DNA of 64,000 nt from CAVUBL01 sp963837945 (GTDB lineage: Bacteria > Acidobacteriota > Thermoanaerobaculia > Multivoradales > DATKCC01). How positions within the stretch are numbered: position 1 is the first letter of the stretch; every line of letters starts with the position of its first letter. Shown here in pieces: positions 34,672 to 43,604 of this stretch. The stretch is from positions 1 to 64,000 of the forward strand of contig CAWIQD010000002.1 in the NCBI GenBank assembly GCA_963837945.1, written 5' to 3'. The notes beneath the pieces are model-generated. The model was not told the DNA's origin. It made no database searches and saw nothing but the letters and a program-made list of their open reading frames with translations. The position numbers were made by a program, and so were the translations under genes.

Positions 34672-36039
34672 ATGCCTCCCAACGACACCCTCCGCCGGGA
34701 CGTCCGCGCCGTGGTCGCGGCGGGGATCGCGGCGGTGGAGCCGGAGCGCCTGGTCCGGGAGTACCTCGAGGGCCACCCGGATCTGCTGCCCTCCGAAGGG
34801 CCGGTCCAGGTGGTGGCGGTGGGCAAAGGGGCGAGCGCCATGGCCCGGGGCGCCGCGGGTTGGCTCGGCGAGAGGGGGCGAGACCGCCTCGCCGGGGGCG
34901 TCCTGATCGCCCCCGAGGGGGTGGCGAAGGAGGGGCCGGACGCGCTCCGGCGCTTCGCCGGCGGCCACCCGGTGCCGAACGCCGACGGGGCCGACGGCGC
35001 CCGGGCGGTCCTCGAGCTGGCGCGGGAGCTGGGAGAGCGGAGCGAAGAGGGCGAGGAGGGCGTCCTCCTGGTGCTCCTCTCGGGCGGCGGCTCGGCCCTC
35101 ATGACGCTGCCGCCCGAGGGCGTGCCGCTCGAGGACGTCCAGGCGACGACCGAGGCGCTCCTCGCCTCCGGCGCGCCGATCCGCGAGGTCAACGCCGTCC
35201 GCAAGCACCTCGACCGCCTGAAGGGGGGCCGGCTGGCCCGGGCCGCGGCGCCCGCGCCGGTCGTGGCGCTGGTCCTCTCGGACGTCGTGGGCGATCCGCT
35301 CGACGTGATCGCCTCCGGCCCGCTGGCACCCGATCCCACCACCTACGAGGACGCCGTGGCGGCGCTCCAGGACCGCGACCTGTGGGAGGGCCTCCCCGAG
35401 AGCGTCCGCCGTCACCTGGAGCGGGGCGTCTCGGGCGAGGAGCCGGAGTCGCCGGGACCGGGGGACCCGTGCTTCGAGCGGGTCACGACCCGCATCGTGG
35501 GCAACGACGCCCTGGCCGCCGAGGCCGCCTGCCGGGAGGCGGAGCGGCGCGGCTATCGGACCTCGCTCCTCTCGACCCTGATGACCGGCGAGGCCCGCGA
35601 GGTGGGTCGGGTGCTCGCCGGGCTCGGTCTCGAGGCGGCGCGGCGCGGGCACCCGGCTCCGGCTTGCCTGGTCGCCGCCGGCGAGACCACGGTCCACGTG
35701 AGCGGCGACGGCAAGGGCGGGCGCAACCAGGAGGTCGCCCTGGGGGCGGCCCTGGCCCTGGACGAGCTCTCCCGCGACGACGACCCGTCGCTCCTCGTCG
35801 CCTCGGTCGGCACCGACGGGATCGACGGCCCGACGGACGCGGCCGGCGCCATCGCCGACGCCTCGACCGCCGGCCGCGCCCGCGAGCTCGGGCTCGACGC
35901 CGCCCGCGCCCTCGCCGAGAACGACGCCTACCCCTTTTTCGACGCTATGGGCGACCTGATCACGACCGGCGCCACCGGCACCAACGTCATGGACCTGATG
36001 CTGGTGCTGGTGGGGATCCCCGAGGCTCAGGGCGAGTGA
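34672..36039 (+). CDS. Glycerate 2-kinase, MOFRL family
   Basis: 455 residues, the usual length. Motifs: AVGKGASAMARGAAG, GHPVPNADG, VLLSGGGSALM, REVNAVRKHLDRLKGGRLA, and the C-terminal MOFRL part with GRNQEVALG and TDGIDGPTDAAGA. It phosphorylates D-glycerate to 2-phosphoglycerate and so feeds glyoxylate or serine carbon into glycolysis. AAAGGAGAG precedes ATG 34672. The convergent CAP-domain gene overlaps its end by 13 bases. Confidence 0.9.
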   Translation: MPPNDTLRRDVRAVVAAGIAAVEPERLVREYLEGHPDLLPSEGPVQVVAVGKGASAMARGAAGWLGERGRDRLAGGVLIAPEGVAKEGPDALRRFAGGHPVPNADGADGARAVLELARELGERSEEGEEGVLLVLLSGGGSALMTLPPEGVPLEDVQATTEALLASGAPIREVNAVRKHLDRLKGGRLARAAAPAPVVALVLSDVVGDPLDVIASGPLAPDPTTYEDAVAALQDRDLWEGLPESVRRHLERGVSGEEPESPGPGDPCFERVTTRIVGNDALAAEAACREAERRGYRTSLLSTLMTGEAREVGRVLAGLGLEAARRGHPAPACLVAAGETTVHVSGDGKGGRNQEVALGAALALDELSRDDDPSLLVASVGTDGIDGPTDAAGAIADASTAGRARELGLDAARALAENDAYPFFDAMGDLITTGATGTNVMDLMLVLVGIPEAQGE

Positions 36040-37175
36040 CCGTCGGCCACGAAGCGGGCGCCGGAGGCGACCGAGAAGCCGCTCGCCAGCACGATGTGGG
36101 GGGCGCGGAAGGTGACGGTGTCGGGCGCCGTCGTCGCGACCTCGAAGCTCGGGCCCGCCGTGATCGTGTCGCAGGCCTCGTAGGTGTCCGGGGCGACGAT
36201 CGTCTGGCCGGAGAGGTTCTGGGTGGTGGCGGCGAAGCACGCGACGTCGAGGTAGATCGTGTCGCTCGCCTCGTGGACCGTGGAGAGGTGGCGGATCTGG
36301 GCGTAGACGGTGTGGATGCCCGCGCCGCCGCTCAAGGTCCAGGTCGCGTCTGGCCCGTAGGCCTCCCAGGCCGACCAGGTCGCCCCGTCGTTCGAGAAGC
36401 GCATGTCGTCGGCCCAGCCCGAGCCGTAGACGTAGAGGTCCACGACCTGGGTCGTGGTCGACGGCGCCTCCCGGTCGATCACCACCGGGTAGACGCTGGC
36501 GCGGCGGCCGAAGTCCTCGGTCCAGTAGGCGTAGTAGGGGCCCTGGTTGAAGAGGTTCGCCGTGCAGTCGTTGGAGTCCGGGTTGAGCCGGATGTCGGCC
36601 TGGTCGGTCGACTGGTAGACGTAGCCGACGCCGGTCTCGTAGGTGGCGGTCGAGATCATGTTGGCGTAGTGCCCCGGGCTCGCCACCCAACCCGCCACCA
36701 CGCTCTCGGGTGTCCCGTACCCGGCGGCGATGTTCTCGGCGGCGGCGACGAACCCGGTGTAGCCGGCCGCCGTCATCCGGTCCCAGGGCGAGGTCAACGT
36801 GTCCAGGTCGCAGTGGGAGAAGAAGTCCCGCGTCGCCATGTTCGAGCTGTGGGTCTCCGAAGCCGCGGCGAGGGTCGAGACGTCCTTGACGGGCGGGAGC
36901 TGGCCTGCGTCCCAGCGCTCCTGGTTCACCAGGTCGATGACCTGCGCCTCGAAGCTCGGGGTCGGCGCCGTCCGCGGGGCCAGGCGCTCGCCCCTCTCGC
37001 CGGGCGACGGAGCCGGAGGCGGCTCGGCCTGGATCTCGGCCTGGGGAGCGATCAGGGGGGGCGGCAGCGGGTCGGTCTGGACAGCCGGCACCCCGGCGGC
37101 GCCCGCCGCGGAGGCCGGGATCGCCAGGACGAGGCCCACCACCGGGCCGGCGAGCACCGCTCGATATGTAGTCAT
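36027..37175 (-). CDS. Secreted CAP/SCP-domain protein
   Basis: 382 residues from ATG 37175, with a signal peptide. A Pro-rich linker precedes a CAP domain (about 75-190): VIDLVNQERWDAGQLPPV, SSNMATRDFFSHCD, AAENIAAGY and GHYANMIS. Such domains in bacteria are often lipid-binding or nuclease-like, with the role unsettled. After it come a beta-rich Trp-containing segment (RFSNDGATWSAWEAYGP) and a C-terminal coat-hanger-like module (APDTYEACDTITAG, GFSVASGARFVADG). An inverted repeat TGCCCT/AGGGCA at 37176-37194 sits just ahead of the start and could be an operator or RNA stem. Confidence 0.8.
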   Translation of the reverse strand: MTTYRAVLAGPVVGLVLAIPASAAGAAGVPAVQTDPLPPPLIAPQAEIQAEPPPAPSPGERGERLAPRTAPTPSFEAQVIDLVNQERWDAGQLPPVKDVSTLAAASETHSSNMATRDFFSHCDLDTLTSPWDRMTAAGYTGFVAAAENIAAGYGTPESVVAGWVASPGHYANMISTATYETGVGYVYQSTDQADIRLNPDSNDCTANLFNQGPYYAYWTEDFGRRASVYPVVIDREAPSTTTQVVDLYVYGSGWADDMRFSNDGATWSAWEAYGPDATWTLSGGAGIHTVYAQIRHLSTVHEASDTIYLDVACFAATTQNLSGQTIVAPDTYEACDTITAGPSFEVATTAPDTVTFRAPHIVLASGFSVASGARFVADGHSP

Positions 37176-37209
37176 TGCCCTATGCAACAGGGCATAAGCA
37201 AGCAGAATG

Positions 37210-37237
37210 CCCGCGCCGCGTACCGCGGCGGCGCGGG
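37210..37237 (-). terminator. Hairpin between the VPS10-type and CAP genes
   Basis: Arms 37210-37219 and 37228-37237 form a 10-bp GC stem; on the minus strand it is followed by CATTCTGCTTGCTT, a loose T-rich run. A second palindrome with 8-base arms (TGTCACCC/GGGTGACA) lies at 37288-37304, nearer the upstream stop. Confidence 0.4.
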
Positions 37238-37327
37238 CCTCGCCCCGGCCGCCGGGGGTGCCGCCGGGGTGCCGGGCTCCCTCTGGGTGTCACCCCGGGT
37301 GACAGGAAACGGCAGCTCGCCGGCGGC

Positions 37328-40300
37328 TCACTCCGTCGAGTCCTGGTCGCTCGGCTCTTCCACGATCACCGCCGGCACGCCGGCCTCGGCCGCCAGCCGG
37401 TCGACCTCGGCGAGGCCCTCGCTCCACAGGGTGTCGAGCGTCGCGAGCTGGGCGTCGATCGCGGCCTCGAGCTCGTCGCGCACCGCCACCATCGAGTCGG
37501 TCGGCCGGAAGTCGCCCAGCCGGGCGAGGCCCAGGACGTTCGCCAGCTTGTCGTTCAGCCGGATCGGGAAGTTGAGCGGGTCCTCGGAGGCGTGGCTCTT
37601 CGTCTGGTAGAGGGTCTCTTCGACGTCGGTCAGCTTGGCCGTGAGGTCGTCGATCGCCTTGCGTACGTCCGGCGCCTGGTCCTGCTTCTCCAGGCGCTTC
37701 TTCAGGGTCTTCATCTGCTCCTCGGCGCTCCGGATGCGTCGGATCGCCCGGTTCGTCCGGGTCAGCTCGTCGCGCACCTGGCTGACGAACTCGAACTGCG
37801 CGCGGTAGTCCTCCGGCGTCGCCGACGAGCGGGGATCGGGCACCACCCGGAACGGCACCTCGCCGCTCCAGTCCCCCACCGTCAGGCGGGCCTGGTAGTC
37901 GCCGGGAACCGCCGTCGGGCCGTCGAGGTTCCGGTTCCAGAGGATCATGGCGGGGAAGCTCTCGGCTCCCGGGTAGGAGAGGTCCCAGACCACGCGGTTG
38001 AGGCCCGGGTCGGCGGTGAGGACGGCGAGCTCCTTCTTGGCCGCCTCGCCGCCCTCCTCCTCGTCGTCGTCGCCGCCCTTCTTCTCCTTGCCCTTCCCCG
38101 CCTCGGCCGGCTTGCGGGTGAAGCTCCGGATGACGTCGCCGTCCGGCTCGAGCAGGTCGATCCGGAGCTTGGCGTCCTTGGCCGGCGCCTCGGGCAGCAC
38201 GTAGTAGAGGACCAGGCCGGTCGGCGGGTTGGCACCGGCGGCCTGCGGCTCGCCGAACCCGCCGCGGCCCTGCAGGCGGACCGCGGGGCGCGGCGCGAGG
38301 AGGACCGGCTCGGCCGGGCTCGGCCCGGCGGCGGAGGCGGCCGAAGAGGCCTTCTTCGCGGCCCGCTTGCCGCCCTTCCCGCTCGGGGCGGCGCCGGCCT
38401 TCGGCTTCGCGGCCTCGGGCGGCACGGCCGCCGCCGCGGCGGCGGTCAGGCCACGCAGCGGCGAGAGGTCGTCGAGCACCCAGAAGCCGCGGCCCTGGGT
38501 GGCGGCGACCAGGTCGCCGTCCTTGATCGTCAGGTCGGTGACCGGCGTGATCGGCAGGTTGAGCTGGAGCGGCCGCCAGCTCGCGCCGTCGTCGAACGAG
38601 ACGTACAGCCCGTCCTCGGTGCCGGCGTAGAGGAGGCCCCGGCGCGCCGGGTCGGCGCGGACGACGCGGGTGAAGTGATCGTCCGGGATGCCGCCGGTGA
38701 TCTTCGTCCAGGTCTTGCCGTAGTCGCTCGTCTTGTAGAGGTAGGGGTGGAAGTCGTCGAGCTTGTAGCGGGTGCCGGCCACGTACAGGGCTCCGGCCTC
38801 GAACGGGCTCGCCTCGACGGAGTTGACCTGCATCCACTCGGGCCACTTCGGGGTGACGTCGGTCCAGGTCGCGCCGTCGTCGCGCGAGACGTGCAGCAGG
38901 CCGTCGTCCGAGCCGGCCCAGAGCACGCCCTTCTCCACCGGCGACTCGGCGGCGGCGAAGATCGTCGCGTAGTACTCGACGCTGGTGTTGTCCTTGGTGA
39001 TCGGGCCGCCCGAGGAGCCGAGCGTCGAAGGCTCCGCGCGAGTCAGGTCGGGGCTGATCGTCTCCCAGCTCTGGCCGCCGTCGTGGCTGCGGAAGAGCAC
39101 CTGGGCCGCGGCGTAGAGCTCGTCCGGGTCGTGGGGCGAGAAGAAGATCGGGAAGTTCCACTGGAAGCGGTACTTGATCGCCCCGGCGGCGGCACCCATC
39201 GGGTCGTCGGGCCACGGGTTGACCGCCCGCACCTCGCCGGTCGCGTGGTCGATGCGCAGCAGGAAGTCGCCGTACGAGCCGCCGTAGACGACGTCCGGGT
39301 CGTCCGGCTTGGCGACGATGTAGCCGCTCTCGCCGCCCGCCGTGGGCTCCCAGTCCCGCTCCCCGATCGAGCCGCCGTGGGTCGAGCGCGAGCGGATCCG
39401 CACCGCCGAGTTGTCCTGCTGCGGCCCGAGGATCCGGTAGGGGAAGGCGTTGTCGGTCGACACGCGGTAGAACTGGGCCGTCGGCTGGTTGTCCTGGCTC
39501 GACCAGGTGGTGCCGCCGTCGGTGGTCACGTTGACCCCGCCGTCGTTGGCCTCGATCATCCGCTTCGGGTCGTCCGGGGCGATCCACAGGTCGTGGTTGT
39601 CACCGTGGGGCGTGCGGATCCCCTCGAAGGTCTTGCCGCCGTCCTTCGACCGGTGGAAGCGCACGTTGACCACGTAGACCGCTTCCTCGTCGGCCGGGTC
39701 GGCGTAGATCCGCGTGTAGTACCAGGCCCGCTGGGTCAGCTTGTGCTCGGAGTTGGTCCGGTGCCAGGTCTTGCCGCCGTCCTCGGAGCGGAAGACGCCG
39801 CCCTTTTCGGCCTCGATGATGGCGTAGAGGTTGTCCGGGTTGGAGCGCGAGACGGTGATCCCGGCGCGCCCCCAGGTGCCCTCGGGCAGGCCGTCGGCGT
39901 GGGTCAGCTCCTGCCAGGTGTCGCCGCCGTCGGTCGACTTCCAGAGGCCGGAGCCCGCGCCGCCGCTCTCGAAGGTCCAGGGCTTCCTCACCACCTGCCA
40001 GAAGCAGGCGTAGAGGATGCGCGGGTTGGTCGGGTCCATCGCGAGGTCGATGGCGCCGGCGTCCTTCGAGACGAAGAGGATCCGCTGCCAGCTCTTGCCG
40101 CCGTCCTCGGAGCGGTAGATCCCGCGCTCCTCGCTGGGGCCGAAGAGGTGCCCGAGCACCGCGGCGTAGACCCGGTCCGGATCCTTGGGGTGGATCCGGA
40201 TGCGCACGATGTGGCGCGAGTCCTCGAGACCGGCGTGCTTCCAGGTGCGGCCGGCGTCGGTCGACTTCCACAGCCCCGACCCCTCCGAGACGTTGCCGCG

Positions 40301-40726
40301 GACCGTCGACTCGCCGGTCCCGGCGTAGACCACGTTGGGGTCCCAGTCGGAGACCGCGACCGCCCCGATCGAGCCGCCGAAGGCGCCATCCGAGACGTTC
40401 GCCCAGCTCCCGCCGCCGTCGGTCGTCTTCCAGACGCCGCCGCCCGCCGAGCCGAAGTAGTAGGTCTGGGGCTGGCCGGCGACCCCGGTGACCGCCGCTG
40501 CGCGGCCGCCTCGGAAGGGCCCGACGAGGCGCCACTTCAAGGGCTTGAAGAGGGCGTCGCCCAGGGCCGAGGCCGCGATCGGACCGGGTGCCGCGGCCAC
40601 GGCGGCGGTCTCCTCGGCGGCCGCGGCCGGACCGACCGGCGCGAGGCCCGCGAGGGCGAGGACGAGCGCCGGGACGAGCGCAGCGTGGACCAGCGAACGG
40701 AACCGGGGGCGGAGCGATCGGGGCAT
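37328..40726 (-). CDS. Large secreted VPS10/sortilin-type beta-propeller protein
   Basis: 1132 residues from ATG 40726 (AGGAGG 8 bases ahead) with a signal peptide ending near GPAAAAEE. The body is two stacked many-bladed propellers whose blades carry Asp-box sequences such as TTDGGGSWANV, SEDGGKSWQRI, STDGGDTWQEL and SRDDGATWTDV. A long coiled-coil-like helix region (EEQMKTLKKRLEKQDQ) closes the protein. Proteins of this build are abundant in Acidobacteriota and Bacteroidota and have no settled function; glycan binding or protein scaffolding are guesses. It is monocistronic between divergent and convergent neighbours. Confidence 0.85.
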   Translation of the reverse strand: MPRSLRPRFRSLVHAALVPALVLALAGLAPVGPAAAAEETAAVAAAPGPIAASALGDALFKPLKWRLVGPFRGGRAAAVTGVAGQPQTYYFGSAGGGVWKTTDGGGSWANVSDGAFGGSIGAVAVSDWDPNVVYAGTGESTVRGNVSEGSGLWKSTDAGRTWKHAGLEDSRHIVRIRIHPKDPDRVYAAVLGHLFGPSEERGIYRSEDGGKSWQRILFVSKDAGAIDLAMDPTNPRILYACFWQVVRKPWTFESGGAGSGLWKSTDGGDTWQELTHADGLPEGTWGRAGITVSRSNPDNLYAIIEAEKGGVFRSEDGGKTWHRTNSEHKLTQRAWYYTRIYADPADEEAVYVVNVRFHRSKDGGKTFEGIRTPHGDNHDLWIAPDDPKRMIEANDGGVNVTTDGGTTWSSQDNQPTAQFYRVSTDNAFPYRILGPQQDNSAVRIRSRSTHGGSIGERDWEPTAGGESGYIVAKPDDPDVVYGGSYGDFLLRIDHATGEVRAVNPWPDDPMGAAAGAIKYRFQWNFPIFFSPHDPDELYAAAQVLFRSHDGGQSWETISPDLTRAEPSTLGSSGGPITKDNTSVEYYATIFAAAESPVEKGVLWAGSDDGLLHVSRDDGATWTDVTPKWPEWMQVNSVEASPFEAGALYVAGTRYKLDDFHPYLYKTSDYGKTWTKITGGIPDDHFTRVVRADPARRGLLYAGTEDGLYVSFDDGASWRPLQLNLPITPVTDLTIKDGDLVAATQGRGFWVLDDLSPLRGLTAAAAAAVPPEAAKPKAGAAPSGKGGKRAAKKASSAASAAGPSPAEPVLLAPRPAVRLQGRGGFGEPQAAGANPPTGLVLYYVLPEAPAKDAKLRIDLLEPDGDVIRSFTRKPAEAGKGKEKKGGDDDEEEGGEAAKKELAVLTADPGLNRVVWDLSYPGAESFPAMILWNRNLDGPTAVPGDYQARLTVGDWSGEVPFRVVPDPRSSATPEDYRAQFEFVSQVRDELTRTNRAIRRIRSAEEQMKTLKKRLEKQDQAPDVRKAIDDLTAKLTDVEETLYQTKSHASEDPLNFPIRLNDKLANVLGLARLGDFRPTDSMVAVRDELEAAIDAQLATLDTLWSEGLAEVDRLAAEAGVPAVIVEEPSDQDSTE

Positions 40727-40863
40727 GGCAAGACCTCCTGCGAGCTGAATGGCGTCGCGCGGCGTGAGGCACCGCGGTGTCGTGGGTCGAGAGGAGTCTA
40801 TCCGCCCGCGAAGCTGAGTGCTTCCGCGACCTCGGCAGGGCTGTGGTAGGTTGCCGGCGATCC

Positions 40864-42933
40864 ATGATCGGGTTTCGAGCTCTCGTCGCGGCCCGGCCGG
40901 CGCTCGCCGCCGGCCTGGCACTCTGCCTGGGGTCGGCGGCTCCGGTGGCGCGAGCCGCCGGCTCACCGAGCGCCGCCGAGGTCGCCTGCGAAGCGGCCCG
41001 GCTCGGGGCCCTGGCGGCGCGCACTCGCCTCGCGGACGAGCACGCCGCCGGCGCCGAAGCCGTGCCCGTGACCGTGCTCTACGCCCCGGGGCACGGGGCC
41101 GACCTCGACGGCACCGCCTTCACCAGCCTCTGGCGGCGCGACCTCGCACCCGCGCCGCCCCACTTCCAGGGCGCCGGCGCCGGCCCGGAGGCGCAGCTCG
41201 CCTTCACCGTCACCACGCTCCGCGACACCCTCTCGAACCCGGCCCGGCCGCGCCTCTTCCAGGTCGGCTTCCTGGCCGAGCAGTCGAGCACCCGCCGGGT
41301 CGGGCCGGGCGATCCGCGGGCCTTCACCTTGCTGGTGAATCCGACTCTCGCGCCCGATCCCGACCCCGTCTCGCTCCTCGCGATCAACGACCTCGTGGCG
41401 GAGGCCGCGCAGGCGATCGAGACCGATAGCAAGCCGGGCCGCGGCCTCCAGGTCGACGGCATCACCGAACCCTGCACGGCGGACGGCTACGACGACGCCG
41501 ACGTCGACTTCATGGGGCCGCTCGCCCAGCGCCTGCTGCGGCCCCTGGCGTGGAACGGCGACGCCGGCGCGCCGCGAGCCTACGACGTGGTGGGCGGGGT
41601 GATCCGGGAGAGCGAGGATGGGACGTACCGCCTGCTGCTTCTCGCCCGCGACCCGGCCGACGGCGCGGTGCGCGGCCGGTTCGCCGTGCGCCTGCGGGCG
41701 CCGCGGGCCTTCGACGGGGGCCTGACCACCGGCTCGGTCGAGGTCCTGACCGGCTGCGCGGAGGGGGCCTGCACCGAGGGGCCGGCGCGCTGGGAGCTTT
41801 TCGTCGTACCGCCGAGCTTTCCCGATTCGGCCGACCCGTCGGCCCAGGTGTGGCACGCGGACGCCCCGGGCGCGGGGCACGTCGCCTGGTCGCCCGCCAC
41901 CGGCCCGGCGCCGGGCTCGGCGGACGTGAGCTGGGACCTGCTGCTGCGCGGCACCGCCTGGAACCCGCGGAGCTTCGTCAAGGGCCTGGCCCTCTCGCCC
42001 CAGGGCTTCCCCGCCGACTACGGCCGGTTGCCCGAATTCTTCGCCGAGGCGGCGAGCCTGCCGGCCCCCGGCGTCGTCTGGAACGGCGGCTGGCGCGACT
42101 CGGCGCCGGCCGGCTGGAACGGAGAGACGCCGCTCCCCGTGCCCGCGGGCGCCGACCTGGTGGCGCAGGAGGCGGCGGCGGAGGGCTTCACCCCCCTGGT
42201 CGTCCTCGGCTGGCGCCACGACCTGACGCCCGATCTCGCGACCCCGGGCGATCCGGCCAACGACTGGTCGAACGCCACGGCGCGCAAGCGCTACGCCGAG
42301 GTCGCCGCCCGCTTCGCCGCCGCGCACCACCCGCCGTACCTCTTCCTGGGCAACGAGAACGACGCCTATTTCGAGGCCCACCCGGACGACTACCCGCGCT
42401 GGATCACCGCGTACGATGCCGCCTACGACGCGGTCAAGGCGGCGTCGCCCGAGACCCTCGTCGGGCCGGTCTTCCAGTACGAGAACCTGGCGGGACTGGA
42501 CGGCCTCGTGGGCGACGACGCGCCGCGATGGGGGGCCCTCGCGGCCCACCACCTGGCGAAGGTCGACGTCGTCGGGGCGAGCCTCTACCCCTGGTTCGGG
42601 ATCGAGCACGCCGCCGACCTGCCCGGCGACTACCTCGCCCCGCTCTTCGCCCACGACGGCGGCCGGCCCGTGGTCGTCACCGAGACCGGCTGGCCGGCCG
42701 ACCCGCCGACCCAGGTCCCGGCGCCCTGGGCCGCCTCCCCCGCCGAGCAGGTGACCTACGTCGACCGCCTCTTCCGGGCGATCGCCGGCCGCGACGTGCG
42801 CGCCGCGGTCTGGCTCTACCTCTACCCGCCGGTGCCCGACGGCTCCCTCGCCTTCGACCTCTTCGGCAGCCTCGCGCTCCGCGACGCCGCCGGCGCCAAG
42901 CGCCCGGTCTACGACGCGTGGGCGGCGCAGTGA
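40864..42933 (+). CDS. Secreted protein with a C-terminal glycoside-hydrolase-like TIM barrel
   Basis: 689 residues with a signal peptide. The first ~350 residues are unassigned, beta-rich and contain a short Cys pair (LTGCAEGACTEGP). From about 370 a clan-A glycosidase pattern appears: LFLGNENDAYF (acid/base Glu about 497), VGASLYPWFG and VVTETGWP (nucleophile Glu about 606), then VWLYLYPP. GH53- or GH17-like barrels share the ETGWP and NEN features. Specific activity is unknown. It diverges from the VPS10-type gene. Confidence 0.65.
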   Translation: MIGFRALVAARPALAAGLALCLGSAAPVARAAGSPSAAEVACEAARLGALAARTRLADEHAAGAEAVPVTVLYAPGHGADLDGTAFTSLWRRDLAPAPPHFQGAGAGPEAQLAFTVTTLRDTLSNPARPRLFQVGFLAEQSSTRRVGPGDPRAFTLLVNPTLAPDPDPVSLLAINDLVAEAAQAIETDSKPGRGLQVDGITEPCTADGYDDADVDFMGPLAQRLLRPLAWNGDAGAPRAYDVVGGVIRESEDGTYRLLLLARDPADGAVRGRFAVRLRAPRAFDGGLTTGSVEVLTGCAEGACTEGPARWELFVVPPSFPDSADPSAQVWHADAPGAGHVAWSPATGPAPGSADVSWDLLLRGTAWNPRSFVKGLALSPQGFPADYGRLPEFFAEAASLPAPGVVWNGGWRDSAPAGWNGETPLPVPAGADLVAQEAAAEGFTPLVVLGWRHDLTPDLATPGDPANDWSNATARKRYAEVAARFAAAHHPPYLFLGNENDAYFEAHPDDYPRWITAYDAAYDAVKAASPETLVGPVFQYENLAGLDGLVGDDAPRWGALAAHHLAKVDVVGASLYPWFGIEHAADLPGDYLAPLFAHDGGRPVVVTETGWPADPPTQVPAPWAASPAEQVTYVDRLFRAIAGRDVRAAVWLYLYPPVPDGSLAFDLFGSLALRDAAGAKRPVYDAWAAQ

Positions 42934-42951
42934 GCCACGCCTCAGCGGGCT

Positions 42952-43428
42952 CTACCCGAGGGCGTCGACATCCGCGAGCACCTGCCGGGCGTGGCCTTGA
43001 GCGTGGACCTTGGGGTAGGCCTTGAGCACCTCGCCGTCCGGCGCCACCACCCAGGTCGCCCGCGAGAGGGCCGGGAACCTCTTGCCGTCCCACTCGATCT
43101 CGCTCCAGACGCCAAGCTTCTTGGCGTAGGTCCCCTCCGGATCGCTCAAGAGCGGGAAGGTGAGGTCGTACTTGTCGGCGAACTCGCAGTGCGACGGCGC
43201 CCGGTCGACCGACAGACCGGCGAGCTCGAAGCCCCGCTCCCGCAGCTCCGGCAGGATGTCCCGGAAGTCCTTGGCCTCGAGGGTGCAGCCGGGCGTGTCG
43301 TCCTTGGGATAGGTGTAGAGCACCAGGCCCTTGGGGCCGGCGAGGTCGCCGAGATTGCGGGTGTGGCCGTCCTGGTCGGGCAGGGCGAGCTCGGGGAGGG
43401 TCTGGCCTTCGGTCGGGGTCTGCTCCAT
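42952..43428 (-). CDS. bcp: Peroxiredoxin Q / bacterioferritin comigratory protein
   Basis: 158 residues. Peroxidatic Cys48 lies in DDTPGCTLEA. The usual resolving Cys five residues on is absent (Lys there), but Cys81 in SHCEFADKY occupies the position used in the other PrxQ class, where the resolving Cys is in helix 3. It should reduce hydroperoxides with thioredoxin. CAGGAGA precedes ATG 43428. Confidence 0.92.
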   Translation of the reverse strand: MEQTPTEGQTLPELALPDQDGHTRNLGDLAGPKGLVLYTYPKDDTPGCTLEAKDFRDILPELRERGFELAGLSVDRAPSHCEFADKYDLTFPLLSDPEGTYAKKLGVWSEIEWDGKRFPALSRATWVVAPDGEVLKAYPKVHAQGHARQVLADVDALG

Positions 43429-43481
43429 GGTGTCTCCTGGGGGTCTGCCGAGGTTTGTCGGGGTTCGGGTGCGCGGGGCGT

Positions 43482-43577
43482 TCAGATCGGGCGGTGGCGG
43501 CGGCGGGCGGTCATCGCGCTGGCCCAGGCGAAGGCGGCGAGGATCAGGCCGACCACGACCTTGTCCCATGCCGCCAC
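43482..43577 (-). CDS. Possible 31-residue single-span membrane peptide
   Basis: From GTG 43577: AAWDKVVVGLILAAFAWASA then a basic tail TARRRHRPI. One hydrophobic helix followed by positive residues fits a small membrane protein. It lies between the acyl-AMP ligase stop and bcp on the same strand. No ribosome site is visible, so this is only a candidate. Confidence 0.3.
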   Translation of the reverse strand: MAAWDKVVVGLILAAFAWASAMTARRRHRPI

Positions 43578-43604
43578 CGATTGTCGCGCACCCCGAAAGG
43601 CGGT

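Noticed and set aside
37175..40849. 1224-codon plus-strand frame opposite the VPS10-type gene
   Set aside because: Antisense of a clear propeller gene; residues are almost all Val/Arg/Gly/Asp repeats created by codon bias.
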